DNA of 64,000 nucleotides from Ursus arctos (lineage: Eukaryota; Chordata; Mammalia; Carnivora; Ursidae): positions 77,121,333-77,185,332 of the forward strand of contig NW_026622764.1 of NCBI RefSeq assembly GCF_023065955.2. Reading direction: 5' to 3'. The position numbers were made by a program, and so were the translations under genes. The notes beneath the pieces are model-generated. The model was given only the letters and a program-made list of their open reading frames with translations. It had not been told where the DNA came from and made no database searches. The first letter of the stretch is position 1. The number at the start of each line of letters is the position of its first letter. Below, piece after piece: positions 39,501 through 45,311 of the stretch.

Positions 39501-42500
39501 GACATTTAGACTCCACCTACTAGACTGGAAAGTTACTTAAACCCTGTGCCTAACTCTTCTCTAAACTGGAAATTGTACCAACCTCACACAAATGGTAACA
39601 TTAAATGATAATACATGCAATAAACCATACTGACTAGCATAGAGGAAGCACTTAAAAATATCAGCCCATTATTTATTAAACAGAAAGAATTAATTTATAG
39701 AACATTCCTGTAAGTAAGGAACACATACATCGACATAAAAATATAATAAAATCTTGACCAATCAGAACCTTTGACAAATATAGTATAGGTCTGATAGTTT
39801 ATATAGGATTGTATTAAAAATATCTTCTTTTTTAAAGTGGGCTCCACGTCCAGTGTGGAGCCCAACACAGTGCTTGAACTCATGACCCAGAGATCAAGAC
39901 CTAGGCTGAGATCGAAAGTTGGAGACTTAACCATCTGAGCCACCCAGGCACCCCTCAAAACATCTTTTTAAAAACACCTTTTTTTCATATTTAGTTCCAT
40001 GGCCTCTAGACCACACAATCTCAAAGAAATTAGAGTGTAACACAGAAATGACAAGCCAACATATAGTGACCAATCCAACATCGTATTACTCTCTCACTGC
40101 AAACAGTTTCAGAATCACACAGAATTAAAAGATACGTGTAACATTAACACTGGAGTGCAGAGTAATTTATCTTTTCTTTCTTTAATAATAAGCTTCTTTG
40201 GTGCTTAGCAGGAAGTGTCCAGCTTGCTACACTAGTTACTACTCCATAAATCTCACTACACTAACAATACCATAACCTTTTTCCCTTCTGAAATTTTACA
40301 GACCACCATTTCTATTATCTCTAGTAATTTTTTTCCTTTCTAGGTTCCTCCAAATTTTGAACTTTCATACATAAAAAGTTGCCCTTCTATACAAAACATT
40401 TTTTTTTCCTTCCACAGGAAGTACAAATATATTTAGAGCTCAGGAAAACTTCTCTAATATCAAAACCTTAAGGAGGATGATTTCCTGGTTCCAACCCAGT
40501 CCATCAACCTAATGATTTCAAGGAGCTACATAACACAGCTACTAAAATTTTACCTTACCACACAACATCACTCCCCACAAAAATTGCACTTTATACATAG
40601 AGTAAACTGAATGCATTCTAGAATCCTGTTATCCTGCTATTATCAAGGTAATGGACCAGTTTTAATAGGTAAAAATATTAATGAATACGAAGAAAATACA
40701 GTTGGCCCTTGAACAACATGGGTTTGAACTACATGAGTCCACTTATATGCAGTTTTTTTATAGTATAGTATTATAAAGTATAGTACTATAAAGTATTTTA
40801 AAGGTATAAAGGTATTATAAAGGTATATATATATATATATGTATATTACATATCATACAAAATATGTGTTGACTATTTATCATTAAGGCTTCCAGTCAAT
40901 AGTAGGCTACTAGCAAAACAAAAACAGTAGGCTATTAGTAGTTAAATTTTGGAAGTTATACGTGAATTTTCAAGTGCATGGTAAGCAGGGGGAGGGGTGA
41001 GGGGGTGGTACCCCTTATCCCCACAATGTTTAAGAGTCAACTGTAGTCACTAACTGAAAATTTCACCTTGTATTTGAACATATGCTAGAAGAAATAGCTT
41101 CTTGAAACACAATTACTGGCTCCTTAGGATTTTTGATTTTGTAGGTTCATCATTTGAATATATACTTAAAGAGACTATTTAAACTTAAGGACGTCTATTA
41201 ACTTGATTTTGAAAAAATAACACGCTTTTTTTCCAATTTAGTTTTAGACCCTGTATAAATAATATAAGCACCCTTAATCTGTTTTTCAGCTCTTATATTT
41301 CTCCTACTTTCAAATTTTCTCATCCTCCAACATCAAAAATACTTTTAGGAAGAGAAGTCTTGTCTAAACCCTCTATTTTATACAAAGGACATCAGGGGAT
41401 AATAGTTTAATTTGCCCAAGTCACAATTAGTCTGAGAGCCAGTATAAATAGCCAAGATTTTATAACTCCCTATTACAAATAAAAGTAGCACAAAAAAACA
41501 AGAGCTAATTCCTAAAAAAAGGAGCAAAAGGTATATCTGTTTAGTTTTTCTGATAAGTAATATACAGTCCCTTATATAGGTTTCAATAAACAGGAACACA
41601 ATTCTTTTTTCGATTTTTAAATATTTTTTTTAAATAATCTCTACACTCAACAGGGGCTTGAACCTCACAACACCAAGATTAAGAGTCGCATGCTCTACCA
41701 ACTGAGCCAGCCAGGCACCACCCCCAAGGAACACAATTCTTACAATGATATGCCCCTCTGACTCAGCAATATTCCTAAAGAAATAAGATCCTAAGATATA
41801 TGCATAAGAATATTCTTAAAAGAGTTATTTAAATAGTAAAACCTGGAACTAAGCTAAATAGAGAATAAAATCAAACATACAGACTTGATATGGTCAAAGG
41901 TTCAAGATCTATTGTTAGGTATTTAAAGGGACGGTAGGAGGAAAGAGTTTACAAAACTATACCTAAACTATGATCTCAGGTTAGAATTAAATGTACTACT
42001 CTCAGTGGTGAGATTAATTATTTTCCTCTTCATACTCTTATGTTTTTAACATATTTATAATTACAATAAAGACAAAATGGCTATTTTGAAATTAATTTGA
42101 GCATTATCATTTCTTAAACTTTTCTGTGAGCCAGAAGGTTACAATGAAAGAAACTAATATATATACAGCTGGTAATATAAATTGTAAGACCTTTCTGGAA
42201 GGCACTATGACAATATTATTTCTACAACTTTAAACTGCTCATACAAACTCACACATACATCCCCCCCAACCCAGACCTACATACAAATGTATACACACAC
42301 ACACACACATAGAGGAAAAGGGTCTTGGAAGGCAGGAGGAATTTTCCAAATTGAGTAATAAGGAACCTATTCCTTTCAAAATCACTATAAACCAAATAAA
42401 TTTTTTTTCAACCAAGAATCTTTGGAAGGATAGGGACAATGATATCCTTTGGCCTACTAACTTCACTTCTAGGAATATACTCTAAAGAAATGAGAAGTTT

Positions 42501-44704
42501 AAACAAAAGATGTTCATCAAAAGCCTATAATAGCAGAATATGGGAAACGGTATAAATGCCAAATATGGGAATGGTATATCCATATCTACTGTGCAGCCAT
42601 TAAAACTTTTGTGTATAAATGTTAATGGTACAAGAAAATACAACGTAAAGTGGGAAACAAATAAGGAACAAAATTATTCAGGGTCGCGTTTCAACCAAGT
42701 TAAAATACAATGGAAAAAGCCTGAAAGTCAGCCACTCAAAAACACTGACAATGGTAATCTTCAGTTAATAATACAATCAGGGATTTTTTCCCTCATTTTT
42801 TATAGATTTTCCAAAAATTCTTCAATAGTTAAACATTACTCTCATAACCAAAAAAATAACAAGAAAAAAAGGAAAAATAACTACCATTCTATACCATTCT
42901 ACACTACCCAAATTTTAGTCATTCCTTATTATTCTCCACAATTTCTAGGCCGATAAGATTGCTAATGAGCCTAAAATGATGAGAAAATGAGAAAGAAACA
43001 AAGAGAAGGATGTATGTCAGACAGACATACAAAGATTTGGGGGCAGAGGTGAAAGAGAAAGGGACATACAGACATGGTCATCAAAAAGCCAGAGTTCTGG
43101 GGCGCCTGGGTGGCACAGCGGTTAAAGCGTCTGCCTTCGGCTCAGGGCGTGATCCCGGCATTCCGGGTTCGAGCCCCACGTCAGGCTCCTCCTCTATGAG
43201 CCTGCTTCTTCCTCTCCCACTCCCCCTGCTTGTGTTCCCTCTCTCACTGGCTGTCTCTATCTCTGTCAAATAAATAAATAAATAATCTTTAAAAAAAAAA
43301 AAAAAAAAAGCCAGAGTTCTTGTAACTTCTCTCTTTTAATGTTTTCACAGTACAAAGCTGCCTGAAGAAAAATTGTTCAAATAGTCGAAAAATTTACCAA
43401 CTTTCAAATATTAAAAAATAAAATGCTAATTAAAAAAATCAGATAAGCGATCAAAATTAAGCACAAGTAAAAACAAATCTAAATGCACCTATTATACAAT
43501 ACCATTGTTCTTTAAGTGTGCTACTTATCTTTTTGCACAATTTACACATTACTACTAAATACTAAAAATATATTAGCAAAAACAAAGTACATGACAAATA
43601 AGATGCCAAACTGTTAGACTCCAGTGGTAGTGAATGTAAAGAGTGTTTATTCCAATCCTTTAGACATAGATTTCTATGATTTTCTAATAATCTGCAGAGA
43701 AATACATGGTTTTACATCTATTAGCTAAAATTTCAAACTTTTAAGAGTCAACAGAATTAACTTCTCTTACATGAGTAAACTAATCAAGGTAGTACCAATT
43801 ACTACAATGAAAAAAGTATCAGGCAATTTTACATGGGGTAGATCACTTACTACTTACCAGGATTATGATGAGTTGCAGATTCTCCATTCTGAAATACGTC
43901 TCCTGCCACATTCATTCTACCAGGATTAAAAGGTCCTACTCCAGTCTTGGTCTGTGAAGTTAAAGATGGGGTGTATGTTTGTATATTAACACCAAAATTA
44001 CTTGACTGCAGTCCGTTAGAGACATCTCCCAAGTTGGTATTCTGCAGTGATGTTACATGTGTAATCATTAAGTTCATATCTCGCCCGTCAGTATTTTCTA
44101 ATTGGCCATCATTCACAGAGCTTACACCTGTTTCTAAGGTTGTAACATTAGCAATCTGAATTTCAGAGTCTGGTTCTGTGGTGATACCACTATTACCCAT
44201 TCCTGCATTTACCTTACTTCTTGAAAAACTGGAAGTGGAGAAATCCACATCATTGGTTCTGTTTTTAGTCTCAGGATGTCTCCGTTCAATAAAATTGGAG
44301 GAATTTTTCTCTTGCCCTTGATTTGTTTCCATGTCCTCTTCATCATCAATGACAATTGTCTCACTTACACTTCCCTTCTGAGAAGCCAACTCTTTTGAGG
44401 AAGGCAGAATTTTGGAATCGTTTCCTTGTAGTTCTTCATTTTTTGATGATGTAAATGTTACGGTTCTTTGATCAGCTACCACTGGTGCAGCAGGTGGGGG
44501 AGGTTGTACAGGTTCGATAAAAACAACATCGTCATCATCTTCCACTGATGAATTTTGAAATTTATTAGATCTAGCAACTAAAGGATTAGGTGGACCACTA
44601 AATGAATTTCCTACATTGGTGAGACTAGTTGCCATGGCCGTACTCCCTAATAAAACAGGAGTCTGCTCAGTCAATTCTAATCCTCCCACTGAACCTGTGT
44701 CCAT
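3295..44704 (-). CDS. ZMYM2: ZMYM2 (ZNF198), MYM-type zinc finger protein 2, 5' two thirds of the coding region (12 exons)
   Basis: This is a nuclear zinc-finger protein known from mammals to associate with the LSD1-CoREST-HDAC transcriptional repressor complex and to bind SUMO; rearrangement of the human gene with FGFR1 causes 8p11 myeloproliferative disease. The joined exons give 831 residues (human protein about 1377), so the C-terminal part is outside the window. The N-terminus (1-282) is acidic and low complexity, with two SUMO-interacting-like motifs, DDDDVVFIE at 56-64 and IVIDDEED at 117-124. Ten C-x2-C...F/Y-C-x3-C MYM fingers follow, roughly at 331-363, 373-409, 425-456, 467-502, 536-570, 584-616, 639-671, 681-712, 727-758 and 768-799. 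The ATG at 44704 has G at -3 and G at +4 and starts with [11 protein letters not shown], close to the human start. All junction phases are consistent and no frameshift or stop was found. Three introns use GC donors. Identity is very secure from the protein sequence. Confidence 0.97.
3330..3929 (-). other. ZMYM2: ZMYM2 intron between coding exons 11 and 12
   Basis: This 600-bp intron has a GT donor and AG acceptor. Apart from the A-rich tail-only insertion at 3686-3713 it looks unique. Confidence 0.85.
3673..3726 (+). repeat. A-rich insertion with 13-bp flanking direct repeats
   Basis: Direct repeats 'aaaattgccattt' at 3673-3685 and 3714-3726 flank 28 bases made only of A with four T's. This has the structure of a retrotransposition event that copied only the tail. 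Confidence 0.65.
3930..4095 (-). CDS. ZMYM2: ZMYM2 coding exon 11 (residues 765-819, MYM finger 10)
   Basis: The acceptor TTATTAAG precedes 4095 and the donor TTATG|GTATGT starts at 3929. The exon encodes AARCDCC and finger 10 (C768, C771, F790-C791, C795, F799). It then starts the linker, ending at HY819 and the first base of Asp820. Confidence 0.95.
6510..6740 (+). mobile_element. CAN-SINE with internal duplication
   Basis: The head 'gtgggtggctcagtcagttg' and tail 'ctctctcataaataaatctt' identify it. The body contains a repeated 'gtgatctcatg' segment at about 6567 and 6587. Confidence 0.85.
7206..7220 (+). repeat. Poly-G tract
   Basis: A run of about ten G's follows 'ttaaaaa' in the intron. 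It is a single G-run, not a four-run quadruplex. Confidence 0.8.
9603..9778 (-). mobile_element. CAN-SINE
   Basis: The minus-strand head reads GGGGCGCCCGGGTGGCTCAT when complemented from 9777. The A-tail end appears as 'aaaaatttattttagagaca'. It lies in the sense orientation of ZMYM2. Confidence 0.9.
10299..10350 (+). repeat. (CA)n microsatellite
   Basis: About 26 CA units occur with one interruption (catgca) near 10312. Confidence 0.97.
10839..11011 (-). CDS. ZMYM2: ZMYM2 coding exon 10 (residues 707-764, MYM fingers 8 and 9), GC donor
   Basis: The acceptor ATTTTTCAG precedes 11011. The exon completes finger 8 (C708, Y712) and encodes finger 9 (C727, C730, F749-C750, C754, F758). It ends TAC TAC AAG in phase 0. 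The donor is AAG|GCGAGT at 10838, a third GC donor. Confidence 0.93.
11012..13359 (-). other. ZMYM2: ZMYM2 intron between coding exons 9 and 10
   Basis: This is a 2.3-kb intron with a GC donor (AAG|GCAAGT) and an AG acceptor. I see no recognisable repeat. The open frames at 11562-11750 and 12561-12761 have no coding support. Confidence 0.85.
13360..13510 (-). CDS. ZMYM2: ZMYM2 coding exon 9 (residues 657-706, MYM fingers 7 and 8), GC donor
   Basis: The acceptor GCATTTAG precedes 13510. The exon closes finger 7 (F662-C663, C667, Y671) and carries most of finger 8 (C681, C684, F703-C704). It ends GAA G in phase 1, and the donor is AAG|GCAAGT at 13359, a second GC donor. Reading through gives CSEGK instead of CSEGC, which shows where the intron begins. 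Confidence 0.93.
13511..15655 (-). other. ZMYM2: ZMYM2 intron between coding exons 8 and 9
   Basis: This is a 2.1-kb intron with a GC donor (GAG|GCAAGT). The block 13780-14430 is less AT-rich and open in several frames (for example 13789-14046 and 14208-14423). I see no family resemblance or splice support, so I treat it as intronic. Confidence 0.8.
15656..15772 (-). CDS. ZMYM2: ZMYM2 coding exon 8 (residues 618-656, first half of MYM finger 7), GC donor
   Basis: The acceptor TGTTTTAG precedes 15772. The exon encodes [12 protein letters not shown] and the C639/C642 half of finger 7, ending at TGG GAG. The only donor that keeps the frame with exon 9 (starting AACAAAGTG) is GAG|GCAAGT at 15655, a GC-type donor with otherwise ideal consensus. 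Length is 117 nt, phase 0 on both sides. Confidence 0.93.
15773..18415 (-). other. ZMYM2: ZMYM2 intron between coding exons 7 and 8
   Basis: This is a 2.6-kb intron with one CAN-SINE at 16389. The rest appears unique and AT-rich. Confidence 0.85.
16389..16648 (+). mobile_element. CAN-SINE
   Basis: The head 'ggggcacctgggtggctcag' and a CT-rich run before 'ctaaaataaatctatctt' identify it. The flanking repeats 'gttttgctct' and 'gttttgttct' differ by one base. Confidence 0.92.
18416..18531 (-). CDS. ZMYM2: ZMYM2 coding exon 7 (residues 579-617, MYM finger 6)
   Basis: The acceptor CTCTCCTAG precedes 18531 and the donor is TTTCAG|GTTTGT at 18415, again a weak GT donor. The exon encodes finger 6 (C584, C587, F607-C608, C612, F616). 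The intron separating it from exon 6 is the shortest here at 480 bp. The exon ends in phase 0. Confidence 0.95.
18532..19011 (-). other. ZMYM2: ZMYM2 intron between coding exons 6 and 7
   Basis: The shortest intron in the window (480 bp), GT-AG, with no repeat recognised. Confidence 0.9.
19012..19162 (-). CDS. ZMYM2: ZMYM2 coding exon 6 (residues 529-578, MYM finger 5)
   Basis: The acceptor AATTTTAG precedes 19162 and the donor ACAAA|GTAAGT starts at 19011. The exon encodes [11 protein letters not shown] and finger 5 (C536, C539, Y561-C562, C566, H570), with extra cysteines C543 and C551. It is 151 nt long and ends in phase 1 within Ser579. Confidence 0.95.
19163..23040 (-). other. ZMYM2: ZMYM2 intron between coding exons 5 and 6
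   Basis: This is a 3.9-kb GT-AG intron. The part 19163-21780 shows no recognised repeat. The part 21780-22760 is an old L1 patchwork, listed separately. Confidence 0.85.
21780..22760 (+). mobile_element. Old L1 (L1ME-like) patchwork
   Basis: The motifs 'aaaatgtcaaggtcatgaaa' and 'tgatccaggattggatccta' belong to old L1ME 3' ends. The middle block 21890-22370 ('agatggaacttctagaaatg') resembles an L1 5' region. It is decayed and non-coding, in antisense orientation to ZMYM2. Confidence 0.6.
23041..23112 (-). CDS. ZMYM2: ZMYM2 coding exon 5 (residues 505-528, linker)
   Basis: This is a 72-nt exon found by matching the known linker that begins [11 protein letters not shown]. The acceptor is TTTTTTAG at 23113 and the donor CCCGAG|GTAAGC is at 23040. 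Phase is 0 on both sides, so skipping it would remove 24 residues between fingers 4 and 5 without a frameshift. It lies alone between the 12.7-kb and 3.9-kb introns. Confidence 0.95.
23203..23398 (-). mobile_element. CAN-SINE, young variant
   Basis: Read on the minus strand, the head is GGGGCGCCTGGGTAGCGCAG and the body carries 'gcctgagccgaag'-type diagnostic bases on the plus strand. The T-tract begins at about 23203. Direct repeats 'gtaaaagttgatt' occur at 23190 and 23399. Confidence 0.95.
24018..24037 (+). other. Candidate G-quadruplex sequence
   Basis: Four G-runs of 4, 5, 3 and 3 are separated by loops of 1, 1 and 3 bases. It lies outside recognised repeats. Confidence 0.55.
24300..25365 (+). 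mobile_element. Old L1 5'-region fragment, split by a SINE
   Basis: The block 'ggccaaatggagagcctgga' and the following 'atagaagatataaataagaa' resemble 5' untranslated regions of old L1M elements. A related text recurs at 26930-27020 ('gtggagagcttagactctac'). The SINE at 24683 interrupts it. Confidence 0.5.
24683..24875 (+). mobile_element. CAN-SINE
   Basis: The head is 'acacctgggtggctcagttg' and the tail 'aaagaaaatcttttaaaaaa'. Direct repeats 'aatggaaaaag' occur at 24672 and 24876. Confidence 0.93.
25370..25556 (+). mobile_element. CAN-SINE
   Basis: The degraded head 'cctggatgactcagtcagtt', a CT-rich body and a 17-base A-tail identify it. Short flanking 'tacaaca' repeats are present. Confidence 0.85.
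25557..26117 (+). mobile_element. Old L1ME-type 3' end
   Basis: The succession 'aaaactgtcaaggtcattga', 'gtggtatcccagatgggatc' and 'gaactctgtactatctgc' is the order found in L1ME 3' untranslated regions. Confidence 0.7.
26128..26321 (+). mobile_element. 5'-truncated carnivore L1 3' end
   Basis: The texts 'cttaactatagaaaacaaac' and 'gagcactgggtgttatatgc' are carnivore L1 3'-UTR sequence. It is flanked by 'accattctaa' at 26118 and 26322 and is inserted into the older L1ME end. Its G-rich part (26164-26200) has multiple G-runs. Confidence 0.85.
27302..27476 (+). mobile_element. CAN-SINE, degraded head
   Basis: The CT-rich body, 'caaataaatacttaaaaaaa' tail and the 'actgggtggctcaga' remnant identify it. 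It leads directly into a GAAA tract. Confidence 0.85.
27491..27546 (+). repeat. (GAAA)n microsatellite
   Basis: About 13 GAAA units extend from the SINE A-tail, a usual birthplace for such tracts. Confidence 0.95.
28214..28415 (-). mobile_element. CAN-SINE, young variant
   Basis: The complete minus-strand element runs from a T-tract at about 28214 to head GGGGCGCCTGGGTGGCACAG at 28415. The 15-bp perfect target repeats 'aggagcagagttctt' are at 28199 and 28416. Confidence 0.97.
29216..29414 (+). mobile_element. CAN-SINE, young variant
   Basis: The full-length head 'ggggcgcctgggtggcacag' and 'ctggctgtctctatctctgt' end identify it. A 21-bp perfect target duplication starts 'aaagaaattaag' at 29195 and 29415. 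It is inserted in L1 ORF2 sequence. Confidence 0.97.
30179..30413 (+). mobile_element. CAN-SINE
   Basis: The head 'ggggctccggggtggcgcag', a CT-repeat body and 'ggaataaataaatcttaaaa' tail identify it. Confidence 0.92.
30467..30633 (+). mobile_element. CAN-SINE
   Basis: The head 'ggggtgtctgggtagctcag' and tail 'caaataaataaaatctttaa' identify it. It lies 54 bp after the preceding SINE. Confidence 0.92.
31405..31602 (+). mobile_element. CAN-SINE, young variant
   Basis: The full-length head 'ggggcgcctgggtggcacag' and tail 'gtcgaataaataaataaaat' identify it. The flanks share 'aaaattctaaaaaca' at about 31390 and 31604. Confidence 0.97.
31745..32590 (-). mobile_element. L1 ORF2 fragment in opposite orientation
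   Basis: Text such as 'tgatcagctggtctagtttt' and 'ttatctttatttcttctctt' reads like the complement of the L1 ORF2 endonuclease/RT region. It is the only clearly minus-strand L1 piece here. Confidence 0.6.
31844..32033 (+). mobile_element. CAN-SINE
   Basis: The head 'ggggttcctgggtggctcag' and tail 'aataaataaataaaatcttt' identify it. It interrupts the minus-strand L1 piece. Confidence 0.93.
32909..33102 (-). mobile_element. CAN-SINE, young variant
   Basis: It runs from a T-tract to the head GGGGCGCCTGGGTGGCACAG, complemented from 33102. The flanks share 'taggtaatttttt'. Confidence 0.95.
33490..33704 (+). mobile_element. CAN-SINE
   Basis: The head 'ggggtgcttgggtggctcag' and tail 'caaataaataaaatctttaa' identify it. 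The flanks 'aaaatagcatca' and 'aaaatagcaaca' form a near-perfect repeat. Confidence 0.92.
33752..33927 (-). mobile_element. CAN-SINE
   Basis: The minus-strand element shows 'agattttatttatttgtgag' at its tail and 'gactgagccacccaggcatc' at its head. Confidence 0.9.
34638..35019 (+). mobile_element. ERVL-MaLR solo LTR (MLT1/MST-like)
   Basis: It starts near 'ccccccaaaattcatatgct' and ends near 'gcagccctagcagactaata', as MaLR LTRs do. It is inserted within old L1 sequence and antisense to ZMYM2. No internal retroviral genes are seen. Confidence 0.85.
35035..35440 (+). mobile_element. Old L1 3' UTR fragment
   Basis: The texts 'ttccaagatatactatgaag' and 'aatggaagatgcagcatagt' resemble L1ME 3'-UTR text. 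It may be the continuation of the L1 split by the LTR. Confidence 0.55.
35768..35980 (-). CDS. ZMYM2: ZMYM2 coding exon 4 (residues 434-504, MYM fingers 3 and 4)
   Basis: The acceptor TTGTTTTTAG precedes 35980 and the donor CAG|GTAATT starts at 35767. The 213-nt exon is in phase 0 on both sides. It finishes finger 3 (C448, C452, Y456) and holds finger 4 (C467, C470, F493-C494, C498, Y502). The 12.7-kb intron that follows is the longest complete one in the window. Confidence 0.96.
35981..36724 (-). other. ZMYM2: ZMYM2 intron between coding exons 3 and 4
   Basis: A 744-bp intron, donor GTTTGT, with no repeat recognised. Confidence 0.9.
36725..36890 (-). CDS. ZMYM2: ZMYM2 coding exon 3 (residues 378-433, MYM finger 2 and start of finger 3)
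   Basis: The acceptor TATTTTTCAG precedes 36890. The donor is GAG|GTTTGT at 36724, a weak GT donor. The exon completes finger 2 (F400-C401, C405, Y409) and begins finger 3 (C425, C428). It is 166 nt long and ends in phase 0 at Glu433. Confidence 0.95.
37405..37605 (+). mobile_element. CAN-SINE
   Basis: The head 'ggcgcctaggtggctcagtc' and tail 'caaataaataaataaaatgt' identify it. The 17-bp perfect target repeats 'agaaatggtagaaaaca' are at 37388 and 37606. Confidence 0.96.
37890..38012 (-). mobile_element. CAN-SINE, short older type
   Basis: The head is complemented from 'gagccacccaggtacccc'. The body 'gagcccaacgcagggcctga' is the older, shorter form without the long CT-rich part. Confidence 0.85.
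38391..38625 (+). mobile_element. CAN-SINE
   Basis: The head 'gggggcacctgagtggctta' and the CT-rich body before 'caagtaaatcaataaatctt' identify it. Confidence 0.9.
38772..38832 (+). pseudogene. Truncated U2 snRNA retrocopy with target site duplication
   Basis: Bases 38787-38817 match the first 31 nt of U2 snRNA with two transitions; for example 'ggccttttggctaagatcaa' is identical. Both sides carry a perfect 15-bp repeat 'tctaagactcttata' at 38772 and 38818. There is no A-tail. It cannot function as an snRNA. Confidence 0.88.
38898..39026 (+). mobile_element. L1 3'-end insertion at the coding exon 2 splice donor
   Basis: The text 'ttgttgtatacctgaaacta' and 'caatatattaaaaaagaaaa' is the end of a carnivore L1 3' UTR with its A-rich tail. 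The 16-bp perfect duplications 'gaaaggtaaaccttac' are at 38882-38897 and 39027-39042. The second copy is exactly the first 16 intronic bases after coding exon 2. The inferred nick site CTTTC|AA on the opposite strand is close to the L1 endonuclease preference. Confidence 0.88.
39043..39328 (-). CDS. ZMYM2: ZMYM2 coding exon 2 (residues 283-378, MYM finger 1 and start of finger 2)
   Basis: The acceptor TTTTTAAG precedes 39328 and the donor AAAAA|GTAAGG starts at 39042. The exon encodes a Gln/Pro-rich linker and finger 1 (C331, C334, F354-C355, C359, F363), then C373 and C376 of finger 2. The exon ends in phase 2 within Lys378. A stop codon (TAA, 39041-39039) sits immediately after the junction if the intron is retained. 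The first 16 intronic bases are one arm of an L1 target duplication, described separately. Confidence 0.96.
39475..39660 (+). repeat. MIR element
   Basis: The order 'tggagtaggaatgcctggtt', 'ctctaaactggaaattgtac' and 'ctagcatagaggaagcactt' follows the MIR consensus along its length. Confidence 0.75.
39828..39954 (-). mobile_element. CAN-SINE, short older type
   Basis: The head is complemented from 'ctgagccacccaggcacccc', and the body contains 'gtggagcccaacacagtgct'. The weak flanks 'aaatatctt' and 'aaacatctt' are consistent with a target repeat. Confidence 0.88.
40699..41043. mobile_element. Tc1/mariner-type nonautonomous element
   Basis: Inverted ends CAGTTGGCCCTTGAACAA and AAGAGTCAACTG are flanked by TA on both sides (40697-40698 and 41044-41045), as expected for TcMar (Tigger-like) elements. 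The interior has a local expansion of 'gtatagta/aaggtata' units and (AT)n at about 40825-40840. Confidence 0.8.
41610..41727 (-). mobile_element. Short tRNA-Lys-like SINE
   Basis: Complemented, the head carries a tRNA-like A box around 'ctctaccaactgagccagcc' and a B box around 'gggcttgaacctc'. Flanking 'ggaacacaattctt' occurs at about 41594 and 41728. Confidence 0.85.
41755..42105 (+). mobile_element. Possible old L1 3' fragment
   Basis: The text 'ctgactcagcaatattccta' and 'agaaataagatcctaagata' resembles L1ME 3'-UTR text. The match is weak. Confidence 0.4.
42150..42720 (+). mobile_element. Old L1 3' UTR fragment
   Basis: The texts 'acttcacttctaggaatata' and 'gtatatccatatctactgtg' then 'cagccattaaaac' follow the L1 3'-UTR order. 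The open frame at 42540-42956 is not coding. Confidence 0.65.
42292..42309 (+). repeat. Short (AC)n tract
   Basis: Nine AC units lie within the L1 fragment. Confidence 0.9.
43099..43304 (+). mobile_element. CAN-SINE, young variant
   Basis: The full-length head 'ggggcgcctgggtggcacag' and a 19-base A-tail identify it. Direct repeats 'aaaaagccagagttct' occur at 43083 and 43305. It lies about 550 bp downstream of the coding exon 1 donor in transcript terms, antisense to the gene. Confidence 0.97.
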
Positions 44705-44714
44705 GCCAAAAAAC
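43858..44714 (-). CDS. ZMYM2: ZMYM2 coding exon 1 (5' UTR end, start codon, residues 1-282)
   Basis: The acceptor CTTTACAG precedes the exon at 44714; ten untranslated bases precede the ATG at 44704. The donor is CCTG|GTAAGTAG at 43857. This is the largest exon (857 nt) and encodes the Ser/Asn/Asp-rich N-terminus. It carries the acidic run D56-D59 followed by VVFIE, and I117-V118-I119 followed by DDEED, both of the SUMO-interacting type. A proline run at 68-71 follows the first motif. The frame stays open upstream of the ATG into the intron, but the acceptor excludes that extension. The exon ends in phase 1 within Asp283. Confidence 0.96.
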
Positions 44715-45311
44715 CTGTAAAGGAGATGGAAAAAAGAAAACAAATGTCAACATAATCTTTTGCTCATCTAACTGAAATAATCTTTTAAACTACTTTTCTT
44801 TTTTATTCTAAATGATAATTCTTATCTAATAAAGGAAAAAATTGGTATCCAATCTATGATCTCATTCACTAATCATTTTATATAGTTTACATGTGAACCT
44901 CTTGAATATAAAAGAACTGTAATCAACCAATTTTCAGCAATGATATGCAGTATATTTCCACCTCCACCACCACCTTTCTACCACTCTATTTAAGCTATAA
45001 ACTTTAATACTGAAAACATAGATAAATCCTTTGATATGTATTTGAACAGGAAAATAACCAAAATCTGACAATAAAAATACCTTCTCTATACTTTTATCCC
45101 ATTTATCCACTGTATTAAATAAGATGATACAATCTAATCCCTAATTTCCCTTACCTCATCTTTTTTTAATTCCTTTTTCTCATATTCCCTGGCTCCCTTG
45201 TAACCATATAATTAAATCCTTCTGAGAATCTGAAATCTTTCTTGACCTAACCAGAAAGCTTAAATCTTTATTTGCCAGGAACTATGCTGTGTGCTTTATA
45301 ACCACATATCA

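Larger units (their letters stand above)
39329..43857 (-). other. ZMYM2: ZMYM2 intron between coding exons 1 and 2
   Basis: This is a 4.5-kb GT-AG intron with a MIR, three SINEs, a Tc1-type element and old L1 pieces. The stretches 39960-40690, 41050-41600 and 43325-43857 show nothing recognised. Confidence 0.9.

Noticed and set aside
42540..42956. 138-residue open frame
   Set aside because: It lies in old L1 3' UTR and unique intron, and its composition is not coding-like.
43850..44743. The open frame starting 13 residues upstream of MDTGSVGG as a longer N-terminus
   Set aside because: A splice acceptor (CTTTACAG) lies between the upstream ATG and the ZMYM2 start, so the extra residues are intronic.
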